Positions 8,685 to 18,241 of a stretch of 64,000 bases of DNA are shown here, one piece after another. A program made the translations under genes and the position numbers. This DNA comes from JANRLL01 sp033762715 (GTDB taxonomy: Bacteria; Pseudomonadota; Alphaproteobacteria; Rickettsiales; SXRF01): positions 1 through 64,000 of the forward strand of contig JANRLL010000008.1 of NCBI GenBank assembly GCA_033762715.1, written 5' to 3'. Under the pieces are notes generated by a model. It did not search any database. It was not told the DNA's origin and worked only from the letters and a program-made list of their open reading frames with translations. The first letter of the stretch is position 1; every line of letters begins with the position of its first letter.

Positions 8685-10643
8685 CTAGCGGGTAAGGTCT
8701 TGCTCAATACGCAAGCTGCTGCCATTTTCAGATAAGATATGCCGATAGACTTGTAAATTTTCCATGACGCGCAGCACATAGTTACGGGTTTCGCTGAAAG
8801 GAATTTTTTCAATCCAATTAATGGCGCCATCTACGGTGCCATCGGGCGTGCCAAACTGGTTGATCCATTTCCTGACATTGCCAGGGCCGGCGTTATAAGC
8901 AGCGATAGCCATGATATAGGAGCCGTCATAGGCGTTGATCAGGCGGCCTATATAATAGCTGCCAAGTACCATATTATAATCGGGCTCATACAAACGCTCT
9001 TTGCTAAAAGCAATATCGTTTTTCTGTGCGACCTCTTTGGCAGTGGATGGCAATAGCTGCATCATACCCACGGCTCCAGCCGAGCTTTTCGCATTGGGAT
9101 CAAATTCGCTTTCCTGACGCACGATAGCGGTAGCAAGCTCCAGCGGTATCGCCAAGGACGGTTTGTTTTTCAGGGTGGGGTAGCCTGTTTTGGCAAGGAT
9201 AATATTGCGCTGTAGGGCTTTCTTGGACGCACGCACGCTTAAAAATTTTTTTTGTATTTGTGTGCCCAACTGTGCCACTAAAATAATATGTTCGTCGTCG
9301 GTTTCATTTTCCACCAGCGAGAGGATCATTTTGTTGGCAATCTCGATCTCATTCATCTGCACGCAAAGCTTGATCGCTTGAATTAAATCGCTTCGTTCAA
9401 ACCGGCTTACAGCTTCACCGCTTACCTCAGGCTCAGGGGGAAGGCGCAGCGGGGCAGGGCCCGCATGTTTATAGGCCGCCAATTGGCCATAGAGGGTAAT
9501 GGGCCAAAAACTTGCTGTTTCATACCAGTTCTTTGCATTTTCTTTGTCATTAGTCTGTTCAGCCGCACGGGCGGCCCAGTAAGCGGCACGCGCTTTGCTC
9601 ACGGGGAATTTGACCAGATTATACATGCGGTAAAATATGGCATAGGCTTCTTTCGGATTATGCAAGAAATCCAGGTGCAACCAACCATGCAGCCACAGTG
9701 CATCGGCAAGACCCTGTCCTTCGATCTGCGCGTGATTGGCAAGTAGCTTCTGCGCCATGCTGTAATTCTTTTCATCGATGGCTTGGCGAATTGCCATATC
9801 CCGCAGGCGCCACCACTTTTCAGGATAGGGAACTTCGCTTGGTGTTTGTAGCAAAATATCGCGCACGCCCTTATCATCGTTATGCCGCGCACGGTAACGC
9901 ATACGGTCATATTGCAAGCCCAGATCTTTTTTCAGATTCTTATCCACTTGCAAGACCGCAAGTGGTGCCGTCTTCTTATCTTGGATCAGCGCTATACGTG
10001 CTTCATATAATTGTTGATGCGGCTTATCGAGCAGCTCCAACATGCGCTTGGCCGCACCAATATTTTCATCCCAAAGCAGCCTGTCCGTGCGCGCAATATG
10101 ATCGCTTGCTTGCAGGAGCGAATTATGTTGGCTGAGAATGGAAGCTTCTTCTTTCACTTCAAAATCGCCCATTTTCCAGGCATCGCGTATGAGGGAGTTG
10201 ATCTGCTCCTTACCTGGATGGCCGCTGGCACTCAGTGCCCGAGCGAGTGCTAGTTTGCCAAGGCCGGTAATGGGTGGGTAACGCGTAAACCAGCCGATAA
10301 TCTCGCCGTCACTGACCATATATTCACGCAGCGATTGTTCGGCGCGAATGCGCAGGCGTTTCTGTTCCGGCCAATCTCTATTTTCGTCAATAAAACCGGT
10401 AATTTCGTCAAAACCGGCTTTGGAATTGGAAGACAGGCTGTATTGCCAGGTGATCAGCTTGGAAAGCGGCGGGTAATTGGCGCGCTTGGCATGCAAGAGC
10501 GCATCGTTCCAATTATTATCGTCGGCAAAAGAAAAGGCGCTTTTTGCGTGCTCCATCTGCTCATGCGATAGCGCAGCATAGGCAGGGTATGCCGCATACA
10601 GGCTTAATGCAAAACCGGTTAATACTATAACTAAAAAACGCAT
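8685..10643 (-). CDS. slt: Soluble lytic murein transglycosylase (Slt70-like)
   Basis: Cleaves the glycan strand between MurNAc and GlcNAc in the periplasm, forming 1,6-anhydro ends. The 652-aa protein has a Sec signal peptide (cleavage after about AYPAYA, residue 23), a long helical superhelix region of TPR-like repeats (about 25-450), and a C-terminal SLT domain with the catalytic glutamate in AIVRQESEFDPNA, the GAVGMMQLLPSTA motif and AIAAYNAGPGNV. Length and order match Slt70-type enzymes. Single-gene unit; the neighbouring methyltransferase-like gene is divergent. Confidence 0.93.
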   Translation of the reverse strand: MRFLVIVLTGFALSLYAAYPAYAALSHEQMEHAKSAFSFADDNNWNDALLHAKRANYPPLSKLITWQYSLSSNSKAGFDEITGFIDENRDWPEQKRLRIRAEQSLREYMVSDGEIIGWFTRYPPITGLGKLALARALSASGHPGKEQINSLIRDAWKMGDFEVKEEASILSQHNSLLQASDHIARTDRLLWDENIGAAKRMLELLDKPHQQLYEARIALIQDKKTAPLAVLQVDKNLKKDLGLQYDRMRYRARHNDDKGVRDILLQTPSEVPYPEKWWRLRDMAIRQAIDEKNYSMAQKLLANHAQIEGQGLADALWLHGWLHLDFLHNPKEAYAIFYRMYNLVKFPVSKARAAYWAARAAEQTNDKENAKNWYETASFWPITLYGQLAAYKHAGPAPLRLPPEPEVSGEAVSRFERSDLIQAIKLCVQMNEIEIANKMILSLVENETDDEHIILVAQLGTQIQKKFLSVRASKKALQRNIILAKTGYPTLKNKPSLAIPLELATAIVRQESEFDPNAKSSAGAVGMMQLLPSTAKEVAQKNDIAFSKERLYEPDYNMVLGSYYIGRLINAYDGSYIMAIAAYNAGPGNVRKWINQFGTPDGTVDGAINWIEKIPFSETRNYVLRVMENLQVYRHILSENGSSLRIEQDLTR

Positions 10644-10725
10644 GAACGAGGCTTGCTAAACAGGGGGTAATGGGGCTATCTTTGTCTCACGATCACCATA
10701 CAAGTCAATATAAACCATTGCGTCC

Positions 10726-11460
10726 ATGTTAGCACCTGATGTTATCGGCCTAAGACAATTTTACGGCACATTTCTGGGAATGCAGGTGCAGTCGCTGGTG
10801 GGTAGCGCCGTGCGCCGTTTCTGGCCTGCGGTAGGACAAGATGAGTTACTGGCGATTGGCTTTTGTGCGCCATATTTGGAGCCGTATTCAAACGATTCAA
10901 AAGGCCTCTATATTTGCATGCCGGCACAGCAAGGCGCGTCCTATTGGCCCAGCAGCGACAATAACCGCGTGTTTTTATCGCATGAGGCCGAACTGCCGCT
11001 TGCCAATGACAGTGTGAATCGGGTGCTGCTGATTCATAGCGTGGAAACCAGCGAACAGCTCTCCTGGATGATGCGCGAAGTGTGGCGGGTATTAACGCCG
11101 GAAGGCAGGGTGCTTGCGGTGGTGCCGAATCGCCGCAGCCTATGGTCGCATTCGGTGCGCAGCCCTTTTGGCTATGGCCGTCCCTTTAATATGGCGCAAC
11201 TCAAAACATTGATGACCGACTATCAGTTTACACCCACGCGTACCGGATCGGCATTGTTTATGCCGCCGCTGCATATTGAATCCGCCTGGCGCGCAGCGGT
11301 GGGCATGGAATGGTTGGGCCGATTATTTTGTCCGTTTTTCGGTGGGGTGTGGCTGGTGGAGGCGGAAAAGCAGCTTTATGCGACCATTCACCAAAGCGCC
11401 ATTTCGCGCCAACCGATACGTCGTAGCGTGATTGCAACACCCGCTATGTCGCGCAAATAA
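10726..11460 (+). CDS. Putative class I SAM-dependent methyltransferase
   Basis: A 244-aa protein with a degenerate Rossmann methyltransferase layout: LLAIGFCAPYLEPY as motif I, ELPLANDSVNRVLLIHSVE as the acidic strand region, and MREVWRVLTPEGRVLAVVPN as the highly recognisable Methyltransf_11 motif. GxGxG is not well kept in motif I. It belongs to an alphaproteobacterial group of methyltransferase-like proteins of unknown substrate. The ATG at 10726 lacks a good ribosome site. Its stop abuts the stop of the convergent DUF2079 gene with no gap. Confidence 0.75.
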   Translation: MLAPDVIGLRQFYGTFLGMQVQSLVGSAVRRFWPAVGQDELLAIGFCAPYLEPYSNDSKGLYICMPAQQGASYWPSSDNNRVFLSHEAELPLANDSVNRVLLIHSVETSEQLSWMMREVWRVLTPEGRVLAVVPNRRSLWSHSVRSPFGYGRPFNMAQLKTLMTDYQFTPTRTGSALFMPPLHIESAWRAAVGMEWLGRLFCPFFGGVWLVEAEKQLYATIHQSAISRQPIRRSVIATPAMSRK

Positions 11461-12933
11461 TTATTGTGCACTTAGTGCATCTAATTGCGCGATGATCTCA
11501 CGGTAATGCGTTTGAGAGTAGGGTAGGCCTTTTTTCAATACCAGCCAATGATCTTGCCAATAGACAACCCCATATGCGCGGTTGTTGAGCGTGGCTTTTA
11601 CGGCGCGAAGATATTCTTCTTTGCTCACTTCATATGGGATGTTGAACAAGCTGTTGCCATCAGAAAAAGGATAGGCCAGATGCAGGATAATTACTTGCGC
11701 ATCGGTCTGCGCTATGTATGGGGTGATATGCGCGCGTTGGCTAAAGAAACTGCCAATATTGCTTTGCGCGGCCACGCTATCATTCGGCGAAAGCAAAGCG
11801 GCAATCTGCCCTATATGCATCGTGCGCGTATGATCGGCTAGATTAATTTCCCACATATTACGCATGGGCGATAAGGGGGCGTTTAAGAATCCCAAGGCGG
11901 TTGCGAGGCCTACACATAGCATCATCTTGCGCATGCAAGCACGTTGTTTCTTCTGGAGGGCTGAAGCGGTGCGCAGAGCTGTGACCATCATCACGACAAT
12001 GATCGCGGCGCTGTGGTAACTACTGGCTGAGCGCATCATCGGATTAAGCGAAAGCATATTCGCTAACAGATCGCTGGCAGCTGGCAACAACCAGGCGAGG
12101 GAGCCCAGCGGCAATGCACACCAGAGTAACAGATGAAAGCCCAGATAATAGGCGGCATCAATCGCAAGCGTTGGTAATGTTGCAAATAATGATTCGTGCG
12201 TAAATAGCCAGTCATAGCGATGTGCAGTGCCGGCGGAAAGTTGGAAGATAGGCTGTTGATTGAGTAGCGGCATAATAATGCCCAGCACCAGAATCAGACT
12301 GGCAACACCAAGCGCTATTATCAATCCGCCGCGCTTCCAGTCTTTATAGGTTAACGCCCAGAGAAGACCGAAACCGATTACGCTTAGCCCATAATGTTCT
12401 TTGCAGAGCAGCAGGATGATCAGTGCAAAAAGTAAGGCCACAAAGCGCTTTGTGGCCTGCGCGTATAACGCGCAGGCCATGGCTAGTGTAGCAATAACAA
12501 CTTCATGGAAGTCAAATAAAAGCGCGCTAATGGTAAAAGGATTGAGCAGGAAAAAAATGCACCATAGCAGCGAATATCCGGCGCTGTAATTCCAGTGGCG
12601 CGCAATGCGATAAAGCGGCACGGCAGTAAGCGCGATGCACAACACGTTTATAATCAGCAGTGTTTCGGGATAGGGCGCTAGCGCATAGATCGGAAGTAGC
12701 GCGTAGAGAATAGGGGAAAAATGAAAACCCAGCCAATGGGTCGCGTCATAAGGCGGGTTGATGGTTGAGACCATGCCGCGGCCGGCCAGCATATTACTCA
12801 TCAGTTGATCGAACACGCCCAGATCGAACAAGCTAGTTTTAAGGCCGTAAAAACGCGCCAGGCTATAGGCGATAAAAAGGGCTGAGTAACAACTCAGCCC
12901 TATCCATCCTATTGCCGGCGCTGATAGGCGCAT
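11461..12933 (-). CDS. DUF2079 family polytopic membrane protein
   Basis: A 490-aa integral membrane protein with about ten hydrophobic segments. The N-terminal signature SLFDLGVFDQLM followed by HFSPILYALLPIYAL, then HEVVIATLAMA, marks the DUF2079 family. These resemble GT-C-type glycosyltransferases (acidic residues in the first periplasmic loop and a soluble C-terminal part), but no substrate is known. It is the last gene of the ten-gene minus-strand run that starts at grpE, 4 nt after the redoxin gene. Confidence 0.85.
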   Translation of the reverse strand: MRLSAPAIGWIGLSCYSALFIAYSLARFYGLKTSLFDLGVFDQLMSNMLAGRGMVSTINPPYDATHWLGFHFSPILYALLPIYALAPYPETLLIINVLCIALTAVPLYRIARHWNYSAGYSLLWCIFFLLNPFTISALLFDFHEVVIATLAMACALYAQATKRFVALLFALIILLLCKEHYGLSVIGFGLLWALTYKDWKRGGLIIALGVASLILVLGIIMPLLNQQPIFQLSAGTAHRYDWLFTHESLFATLPTLAIDAAYYLGFHLLLWCALPLGSLAWLLPAASDLLANMLSLNPMMRSASSYHSAAIIVVMMVTALRTASALQKKQRACMRKMMLCVGLATALGFLNAPLSPMRNMWEINLADHTRTMHIGQIAALLSPNDSVAAQSNIGSFFSQRAHITPYIAQTDAQVIILHLAYPFSDGNSLFNIPYEVSKEEYLRAVKATLNNRAYGVVYWQDHWLVLKKGLPYSQTHYREIIAQLDALSAQ

Positions 12934-12937
12934 GTGA

Positions 12938-13549
12938 TTACTCGGCGTATTTCACCGCACAGCCATAAGGCTGTGTTACAGGGGTGGTAACGTTTTTGCC
13001 GGCAGTGATCTCATCGAGTGCGGCAGTCACATAATTTGTGGCTTTGGCAATATCGGCAGGATCGGGGCTGGCAACGCTATCGATTGCCCCCATATAGGCC
13101 AGCGTGCCTTTGTTGATGATGAACATATGCGGCGTGGTTTTCGCGCCGTATAATTTGCCAATGGTGCCATCGCTATCGAGCAGATAATGCTTAGCCAAGA
13201 TGGGCTGTTTAGCGAAGGTGGCTTGCGCGGTGGTGCTATCCAGATAACCTTGTTTACCAGCGGCGCTGGAGTTGATGGTAATCCAGACCAGTTTTTTATC
13301 TGCTGCCGCTTTTTGCAATTTCTGCATATTGCCGCTGCCATATTGTTTTACGACGAAGGGGCAATGCTGATTGGTCCATTCCAGCACGACAATCTGATCT
13401 TTGTAGTCCGACAGTTTCACGGCTTTACCAGTATAGTCAGTGCCGGTGAAATCAGGTGCTGCTTTGCCAATTTCTGGTGCAGCCTGGGCCGATGAGAAAG
13501 CCAGCACAATCGCTGCAAAACTCGATACACATAACGAACGTAACATCAT
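12938..13549 (-). CDS. Exported redoxin / peroxiredoxin-like protein
   Basis: A 203-aa protein with a Sec signal peptide ending SSAQAAP (about residue 24) and a thioredoxin-fold AhpC/TSA-Redoxin domain. The active-site segment is WTNQHCPFVVKQYGSG, with a single cysteine (CPF) instead of CxxC, followed by TPHMFIINKGTLAY with the cis-proline position. A second cysteine is near the C-terminus (YGCAVKY). The stop of dsbD overlaps the first of two tandem ATG codons by one base; AAAGGAG better fits the second ATG (13546). The dsbD neighbour suggests that DsbD keeps it reduced in the periplasm (inference). Confidence 0.85.
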   Translation of the reverse strand: MMLRSLCVSSFAAIVLAFSSAQAAPEIGKAAPDFTGTDYTGKAVKLSDYKDQIVVLEWTNQHCPFVVKQYGSGNMQKLQKAAADKKLVWITINSSAAGKQGYLDSTTAQATFAKQPILAKHYLLDSDGTIGKLYGAKTTPHMFIINKGTLAYMGAIDSVASPDPADIAKATNYVTAALDEITAGKNVTTPVTQPYGCAVKYAE

Positions 13550-15603
13550 TATTCTCCTTTGATGGTTTGAATCACAATCGATTCGGTTAGAAGCTGGGGT
13601 AATATGACCGCTTTGCCGTGCGCGGGGTAAAATACGTTAAGCGGCACGCCTTGATAGCCAAAGCTTTGCAAGAACTCTGTAATGGTTGGGTCGCGCTTGG
13701 TCCAATCGGCAATCATGAGCACGACGCCGTTATCTTGAAAGGCTTTCATGCTGGCCTCAGTATGCAGTGCTACGCGCGCATTCACCTGGCAGGTGATGCA
13801 CCAGGCCGCCGTGGCATCGACATAGACCGGTGTGCCGGCATTGCGTAAATCACTCAGTGTATTTTTATCATAGGGAATGGTTTTGACGCCATGCGTATCG
13901 GATGCGTTTGAGGTGGGTTGGTTTGGCATTTCGCGCGAGGCAAGCATCGGTAGCGATACGGCTAGAATAACGATGGTAGCTAAAAGTGCCAGTAACCGAT
14001 ACCGTGCGCTGCCATAGGCAAAGAGTGTTTTGGCCCAGAGGATTATAATAAAAGCGAGCATACCGCTGGTGGCAATCAGCATTCCATCAGCACCTGTTTG
14101 CAACGTCAACACCCATAGCAGCCACAAGACCGACGCATACATGGGTAGCGCTAAAAATTGCTTGAAGCTTTCCATCCAGGCGCCGGGTTTCGGTAGAATA
14201 CGCAAACAGGCAGGGAAAAAGCTAATCAGCAAAAACGGCAGTGCTAATCCAAGACCGAGTGCTTCAAATACGAGCAGCGCCTGCCAGGTTGGAAGCTTCA
14301 ACGCTGCCCCCACAGCGGTTGCCATGAAGGGAGCGGTGCAGGGGGTGGCAACCGCAGTTGCTAAAATACCGGTTAGGAAACTGCCACGCAGGGATTCATC
14401 GTTCGACGGCGCGCGATTGCCCATGATGACCGGAAGATGAAACACACCCGACAAGCTCAAGCCCACTAAAAAGAGCAAGTAAATGAGGAATCCAACAAAG
14501 GCGGGCGATTGCATCTGATAACCCCAGCCGATCGATTCACCACTGGCTTTGAGGAATAACAGTAACGCGGCTAAGGCAGCAAAGGATACGAGAATGCCCG
14601 CCGTGTAGGCGATGCCTTGCTGCTTGGCGTAGCGATGATCGCTGGCAGCTTTTTTGACGATGGCCAATGCTTTGAGCGACAAGACCGGCAAGACGCATGG
14701 CATCAAGTTGAGAATCAAACCACCGAGCAATGCCAGCAGCAAAATGCTAGGAAGCCATAAGGTTTTTTGTGCAGGCGCCGGTAATTCAGAGCGCTGAAAG
14801 GCAATATCAAAACTGGTGCTGGTGCCCGCTTTGGCTATGAGCACCACTAGCCCTTTGATGCTCTCTGGCACATTGCTGCCGGAGCGCTCCTGGGTGAGGG
14901 TGAGCACGCCATTTTGCACGTCGAAGGAACTGTCGCCACTATAGCGAATGACGTTCTCGGTGCGAGGAAAAAACAACACATCTTGCAATGCATTCGCACC
15001 CAGGTCGTCTAGCGGCATTGAAAAAGTGAGAGAATGTTCATCATAGGTAAAACTAGAAGCCTCAGCAGAGGCCAGCGGCTGCGCTTGATAATGGGCGTTA
15101 AATAGCGCGTGATGCGACGATGATTCGGGCTTACCTACTGGTAGATCAATCGACAATGTTGCCGATTCAGGAATGCAAATCTCCTTACAGACCAGCCAGC
15201 TTGCTTTTACCATAAGCGTATAGTTTTTAGCGCTGAGCGTATCCGGCGGCATGATAGTCACCGGCAACAACACATCACCTTTATAGCCATAGGTTACAAG
15301 CGGGCCTTCTACCAGGCGCTGCGGTACCGGCCAAGCAATGGCGCTGGCAGAAAAACCTTCAGGCAATGTCCAAGACAGGCTGGTGGCAATACCGGAATCG
15401 CCAGGATTTTGCCAATAGGTGTGCCAGCCTTCGCGCGGCTTTAGTTGAATAGCGAGCTTCAAGGGTGTGGCGGGAGCGATAGCGGTGCTGTCATTAATCA
15501 GCGAAGCAATCACCACAGGGGTTGGAATATCAGGTTGCTGAGCCTGTGCGAGCCCAGGCAGGCAAAATAGAATCAGTGCGACATAAATATGAAGGCGTGA
15601 CAT
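13549..15603 (-). CDS. dsbD: Thiol:disulfide interchange protein DsbD-like (ScsB type)
   Basis: Carries electrons from cytoplasmic thioredoxin to periplasmic thiol proteins. The 684-aa protein has a signal peptide (to about AQAQQ), a periplasmic DsbD_N-like domain (about 25-280) containing a Cys pair in LVCKEICIPE, eight hydrophobic segments (about 285-560) with the membrane cysteines in LMPCVLPVLSLKAL and ATPCTAPFMATAV, and a C-terminal thioredoxin domain with AAWCITCQVN. All three redox modules are intact. It is followed, with 1-nt overlap, by an exported redoxin that may be its partner, and preceded by an FMN reductase. Confidence 0.92.
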   Translation of the reverse strand: MSRLHIYVALILFCLPGLAQAQQPDIPTPVVIASLINDSTAIAPATPLKLAIQLKPREGWHTYWQNPGDSGIATSLSWTLPEGFSASAIAWPVPQRLVEGPLVTYGYKGDVLLPVTIMPPDTLSAKNYTLMVKASWLVCKEICIPESATLSIDLPVGKPESSSHHALFNAHYQAQPLASAEASSFTYDEHSLTFSMPLDDLGANALQDVLFFPRTENVIRYSGDSSFDVQNGVLTLTQERSGSNVPESIKGLVVLIAKAGTSTSFDIAFQRSELPAPAQKTLWLPSILLLALLGGLILNLMPCVLPVLSLKALAIVKKAASDHRYAKQQGIAYTAGILVSFAALAALLLFLKASGESIGWGYQMQSPAFVGFLIYLLFLVGLSLSGVFHLPVIMGNRAPSNDESLRGSFLTGILATAVATPCTAPFMATAVGAALKLPTWQALLVFEALGLGLALPFLLISFFPACLRILPKPGAWMESFKQFLALPMYASVLWLLWVLTLQTGADGMLIATSGMLAFIIILWAKTLFAYGSARYRLLALLATIVILAVSLPMLASREMPNQPTSNASDTHGVKTIPYDKNTLSDLRNAGTPVYVDATAAWCITCQVNARVALHTEASMKAFQDNGVVLMIADWTKRDPTITEFLQSFGYQGVPLNVFYPAHGKAVILPQLLTESIVIQTIKGE

Positions 15604-15606
15604 GGA

Positions 15607-16152
15607 TCAACCGCTTAGTTTGCGTGTGAAAGTAACAAAATCGTGAATCAGTGTCTCAAATGTTTTTTGTTGTTTGGTATTGCTTATGCCGCGTTCGCTA
15701 AGCACGGTTTCGGCATTACCGAGCGGCAACATTTTGGGATATACATACATCTGCAACGCTTCCAACGGCAATTTTAAATGCTGCAATCCCATTACACCGC
15801 CACGCCCTCCGGGTGATGCGCACATGAGTAAGGCGGTTTTTCCGGCCAGGGATTGTTGCGGCAAGCGCGATGTCCAATCGATAATATTTTTCAGCGTGCC
15901 TGGGTAAGACCAATTATATTCCGGTGTGCAAATCACCAGGCCATTCACATTTTTCATGTGGCGATGAAGGCGCGTGGCTTCTTCCGGAGGAGGCGTGGTT
16001 GGATCATCTTTATAAAGCGGCATATCAAGCTCGCTATACTCCAAAAACGTTACCGCTGAGGATGACTGCTCCAGTTGTTTGGCAGCTAAGAGCGCCAATT
16101 TGCGGTTAAGCGATTGCTCGCGATGCGAGGCGGCAAAAACAATAAATTTCAT
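15607..16152 (-). CDS. NADPH-dependent FMN reductase family protein
   Basis: A 181-aa flavodoxin-fold quinone/FMN reductase. Flavin-phosphate loop ASHREQSLNRKLA near the N-terminus, the CTPEYNWSYPGTLKN motif at about residues 75-89 and SPGGRGGVMGLQHL near 113-126 are characteristic of the NADPH_dep_FMN_red family (ChrR/YieF-like). It likely reduces quinones or other electrophiles in the cytoplasm. It overlaps rdgB by 4 nt and lies 3 nt before dsbD in the long minus-strand operon. Confidence 0.88.
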   Translation of the reverse strand: MKFIVFAASHREQSLNRKLALLAAKQLEQSSSAVTFLEYSELDMPLYKDDPTTPPPEEATRLHRHMKNVNGLVICTPEYNWSYPGTLKNIIDWTSRLPQQSLAGKTALLMCASPGGRGGVMGLQHLKLPLEALQMYVYPKMLPLGNAETVLSERGISNTKQQKTFETLIHDFVTFTRKLSG

Positions 16153-16760
16153 GACAGGCCTTTTAGAAACGATACAAATTTATGGAAGGCATCGGCACGG
16201 TGGCTGATCTCGTGTTTGATCTTTGGATCTAGCTCACCGAACGTTACATCATATCCGTTGGGAATGAAAATAGGATCGTAGCCAAAACCGTACGTGCCGC
16301 GCGGAGGAAAGGTGAGAATGCCATCGATGCGGCCTTCGAAATGATGTACATTACCATTGGGCAAACATAAGCAGAGTGCGCAAATGAAATAAGCGCTGGC
16401 GCCTTCTGCGGATGATTTGCGGAGTACAAATTCTGTACGAATACGTTCAAAAGCGGCATTCCAATTTTTATCGGGCCCGGCCCAGCGCGCAGAATAAATA
16501 CCTGGTGCGCCACCGAGACCTTCTATGACTAATCCTGAATCGTCGGATAATGCTGCGTAAGGAGAGCTTAGTTGCGCATGGCGCGCTTTGAGCTCTGCAT
16601 TGGCTGCGAAGCTGTGTCCGGTTTCTTCAGGCTCTTCTAGATTCACATCTGTTGCCGACAACACTTGAATGCGCAGAGGTTCCAGCAAGGCACGAAACTC
16701 TTTCACTTTGCCTTGGTTATGGCTAGCGATGACAATAGGGGAAATGGAAGCAAATGACAT
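16149..16760 (-). CDS. rdgB: dITP/XTP pyrophosphatase (RdgB/HAM1 family)
   Basis: Removes non-canonical purine nucleotides (dITP, XTP) from the nucleotide pool. The 203-aa protein has the N-terminal ASHNQGKVKEFRALL substrate motif, the DDSGLVIEGLGGAPGIYSAR segment with catalytic acidic residues, and GYDPIFIPNGY near the C-terminus. It is adjacent to rph (1-nt overlap), a widespread alphaproteobacterial pair. Confidence 0.96.
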   Translation of the reverse strand: MSFASISPIVIASHNQGKVKEFRALLEPLRIQVLSATDVNLEEPEETGHSFAANAELKARHAQLSSPYAALSDDSGLVIEGLGGAPGIYSARWAGPDKNWNAAFERIRTEFVLRKSSAEGASAYFICALCLCLPNGNVHHFEGRIDGILTFPPRGTYGFGYDPIFIPNGYDVTFGELDPKIKHEISHRADAFHKFVSFLKGLS

Positions 16761-17500
16761 TATGCGATCGCCTGTTTTTGTAAGGTGGCAATATGTTCGA
16801 CGCCATGCCGTGCCAGGCGCATTAGCTCATGGAACACGTCTTCACTTACTGGATGTTCTTCTGCCGTGCATTGTATTTCAATAATACGGCCGTCATCGGT
16901 GAGTACAAAATTAGCATCCATGCTGGCTTTGCTGTCTTCATCATAATCAAGGTCGAGTACGGCAGTGCCATTATAAAGACCGCATGATACAGCCGCGACG
17001 TGGCCAGTAATGGGGGAGGCGGGAATCAATCCCTGCGCTACTAATGATTTCATGGCCAAACACAACGCCACATAACCACCGGTGATAGAAGCGGTGCGCG
17101 TGCCGCCATCGGCCTCGATCACATCGCAATCAATAATCACTTGGCGCTCGCCTAGTTTTTGCAAATCAATCACCGCGCGCAGGCTGCGGCCGATGAGACG
17201 TTGAATTTCTTGCGTGCGGCCCGACTGCTTGCCCTTGGCTGCTTCACGTGGGACGCGCGTATGAGTTGCGCGCGGCAGCATGCCATATTCAGCGGTGACC
17301 CAGCCTTTTCCCGTATTGCGTAAAAAAGGCGGCACACTGCCTTCCACCGTTGCGGTGCAAAGCACGCGGGTATTGCCGACGGTGATCAGGCATGAGCCTT
17401 CGGCATGCCGGCTGACACGTGGCTCGATGACAATGTTCCTGAGCGCTTCGCTATTGCGACCTGAAGGGCGAGGGAGTTGGGCGGCGGTAGCGGTGCTCAT
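16760..17500 (-). CDS. rph: Ribonuclease PH
   Basis: Phosphorolytic 3'-5' exoribonuclease that trims tRNA 3' ends. The 246-aa protein has the expected length and motifs: RPSGRNSEALRNIVIEP at the N-terminus, the TRVPREAAKGKQSGRTQEIQ segment with the phosphate-binding arginines, and DCDVIEADGGTRTASITGGY with the conserved acidic residues. In the minus-strand operon, 18 nt after plsC and overlapping rdgB by one base. Confidence 0.97.
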   Translation of the reverse strand: MSTATAAQLPRPSGRNSEALRNIVIEPRVSRHAEGSCLITVGNTRVLCTATVEGSVPPFLRNTGKGWVTAEYGMLPRATHTRVPREAAKGKQSGRTQEIQRLIGRSLRAVIDLQKLGERQVIIDCDVIEADGGTRTASITGGYVALCLAMKSLVAQGLIPASPITGHVAAVSCGLYNGTAVLDLDYDEDSKASMDANFVLTDDGRIIEIQCTAEEHPVSEDVFHELMRLARHGVEHIATLQKQAIA

Positions 17501-17518
17501 AGGATTTTCCTTACGGGG

Positions 17519-18241
17519 TTAGGATTCATGTAATAGGCGAGTTGAGGCATCTTCTACCCGCGTTTGCAATTCTTGCATAAACACATCTTTCTTAAGACCT
17601 GGTGGTATCGCGGGTAAAAATTCAATGATAATTGTACCAGGGCGTTTCAATAGCGAATTCTTACCCCAATATTTGCCAGAGTTTAGCGCCACCGGAACCA
17701 CAGGTGTTTTCAAGGTGCTATATAATGCCGTGATGCCAGGTTGATAGTTGGGTGGGCTGCCAGGGCGCATGCGCGTGCCTTCGGGGAAAATGATGATAGG
17801 TCGATGCATCGCGAGGATTTTTTTCGAAGCTTGAATCAAATGTTTCATCGCGCTCGCGCCACCGCTGCGATCGATGGCGATCATCTGCATGCGCCATAAA
17901 TACCAACCCCAAAGCGGTATACGCAGCAATTCGCGCTTGAGCACGAAGGTAGGCTCCTTCATCAACATCCAAAATATCACCGTGTCCCATGCCGATTGAT
18001 GCTTAGACGCATAAATCACCGCATCTTTGCTGATATGCTCACGGCCGCGCACTTCATAGCGTATGCCGCAAATGACACGTGCCAACCACAAAATTACGCT
18101 CGCCCAGGGTTTGCCCGTGCGCATAGAGGCGGGGGTTGAGATAATAAAATATGGCACCAGTATAATCGATGCCAGCAGTGACCAACCTAAATAGAGCAGG
18201 TTGAAGAGAATAGAGCGAATCAGTAACAGACATTTTGACAT
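17519..18241 (-). CDS. plsC: 1-acyl-sn-glycerol-3-phosphate acyltransferase
   Basis: Acylates lysophosphatidic acid to phosphatidic acid at the inner membrane. The 240-aa protein has an N-terminal hydrophobic helix (about residues 8-32), the catalytic HX4D motif in ASKHQSAWDT, and the FPEGTRMRPG motif that binds the glycerol phosphate. It overlaps the YdcF-like gene by one base. The ftsX, YdcF-like, plsC order also occurs in other Alphaproteobacteria, usually with ftsE in front. Confidence 0.93.
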   Translation of the reverse strand: MSKCLLLIRSILFNLLYLGWSLLASIILVPYFIISTPASMRTGKPWASVILWLARVICGIRYEVRGREHISKDAVIYASKHQSAWDTVIFWMLMKEPTFVLKRELLRIPLWGWYLWRMQMIAIDRSGGASAMKHLIQASKKILAMHRPIIIFPEGTRMRPGSPPNYQPGITALYSTLKTPVVPVALNSGKYWGKNSLLKRPGTIIIEFLPAIPPGLKKDVFMQELQTRVEDASTRLLHES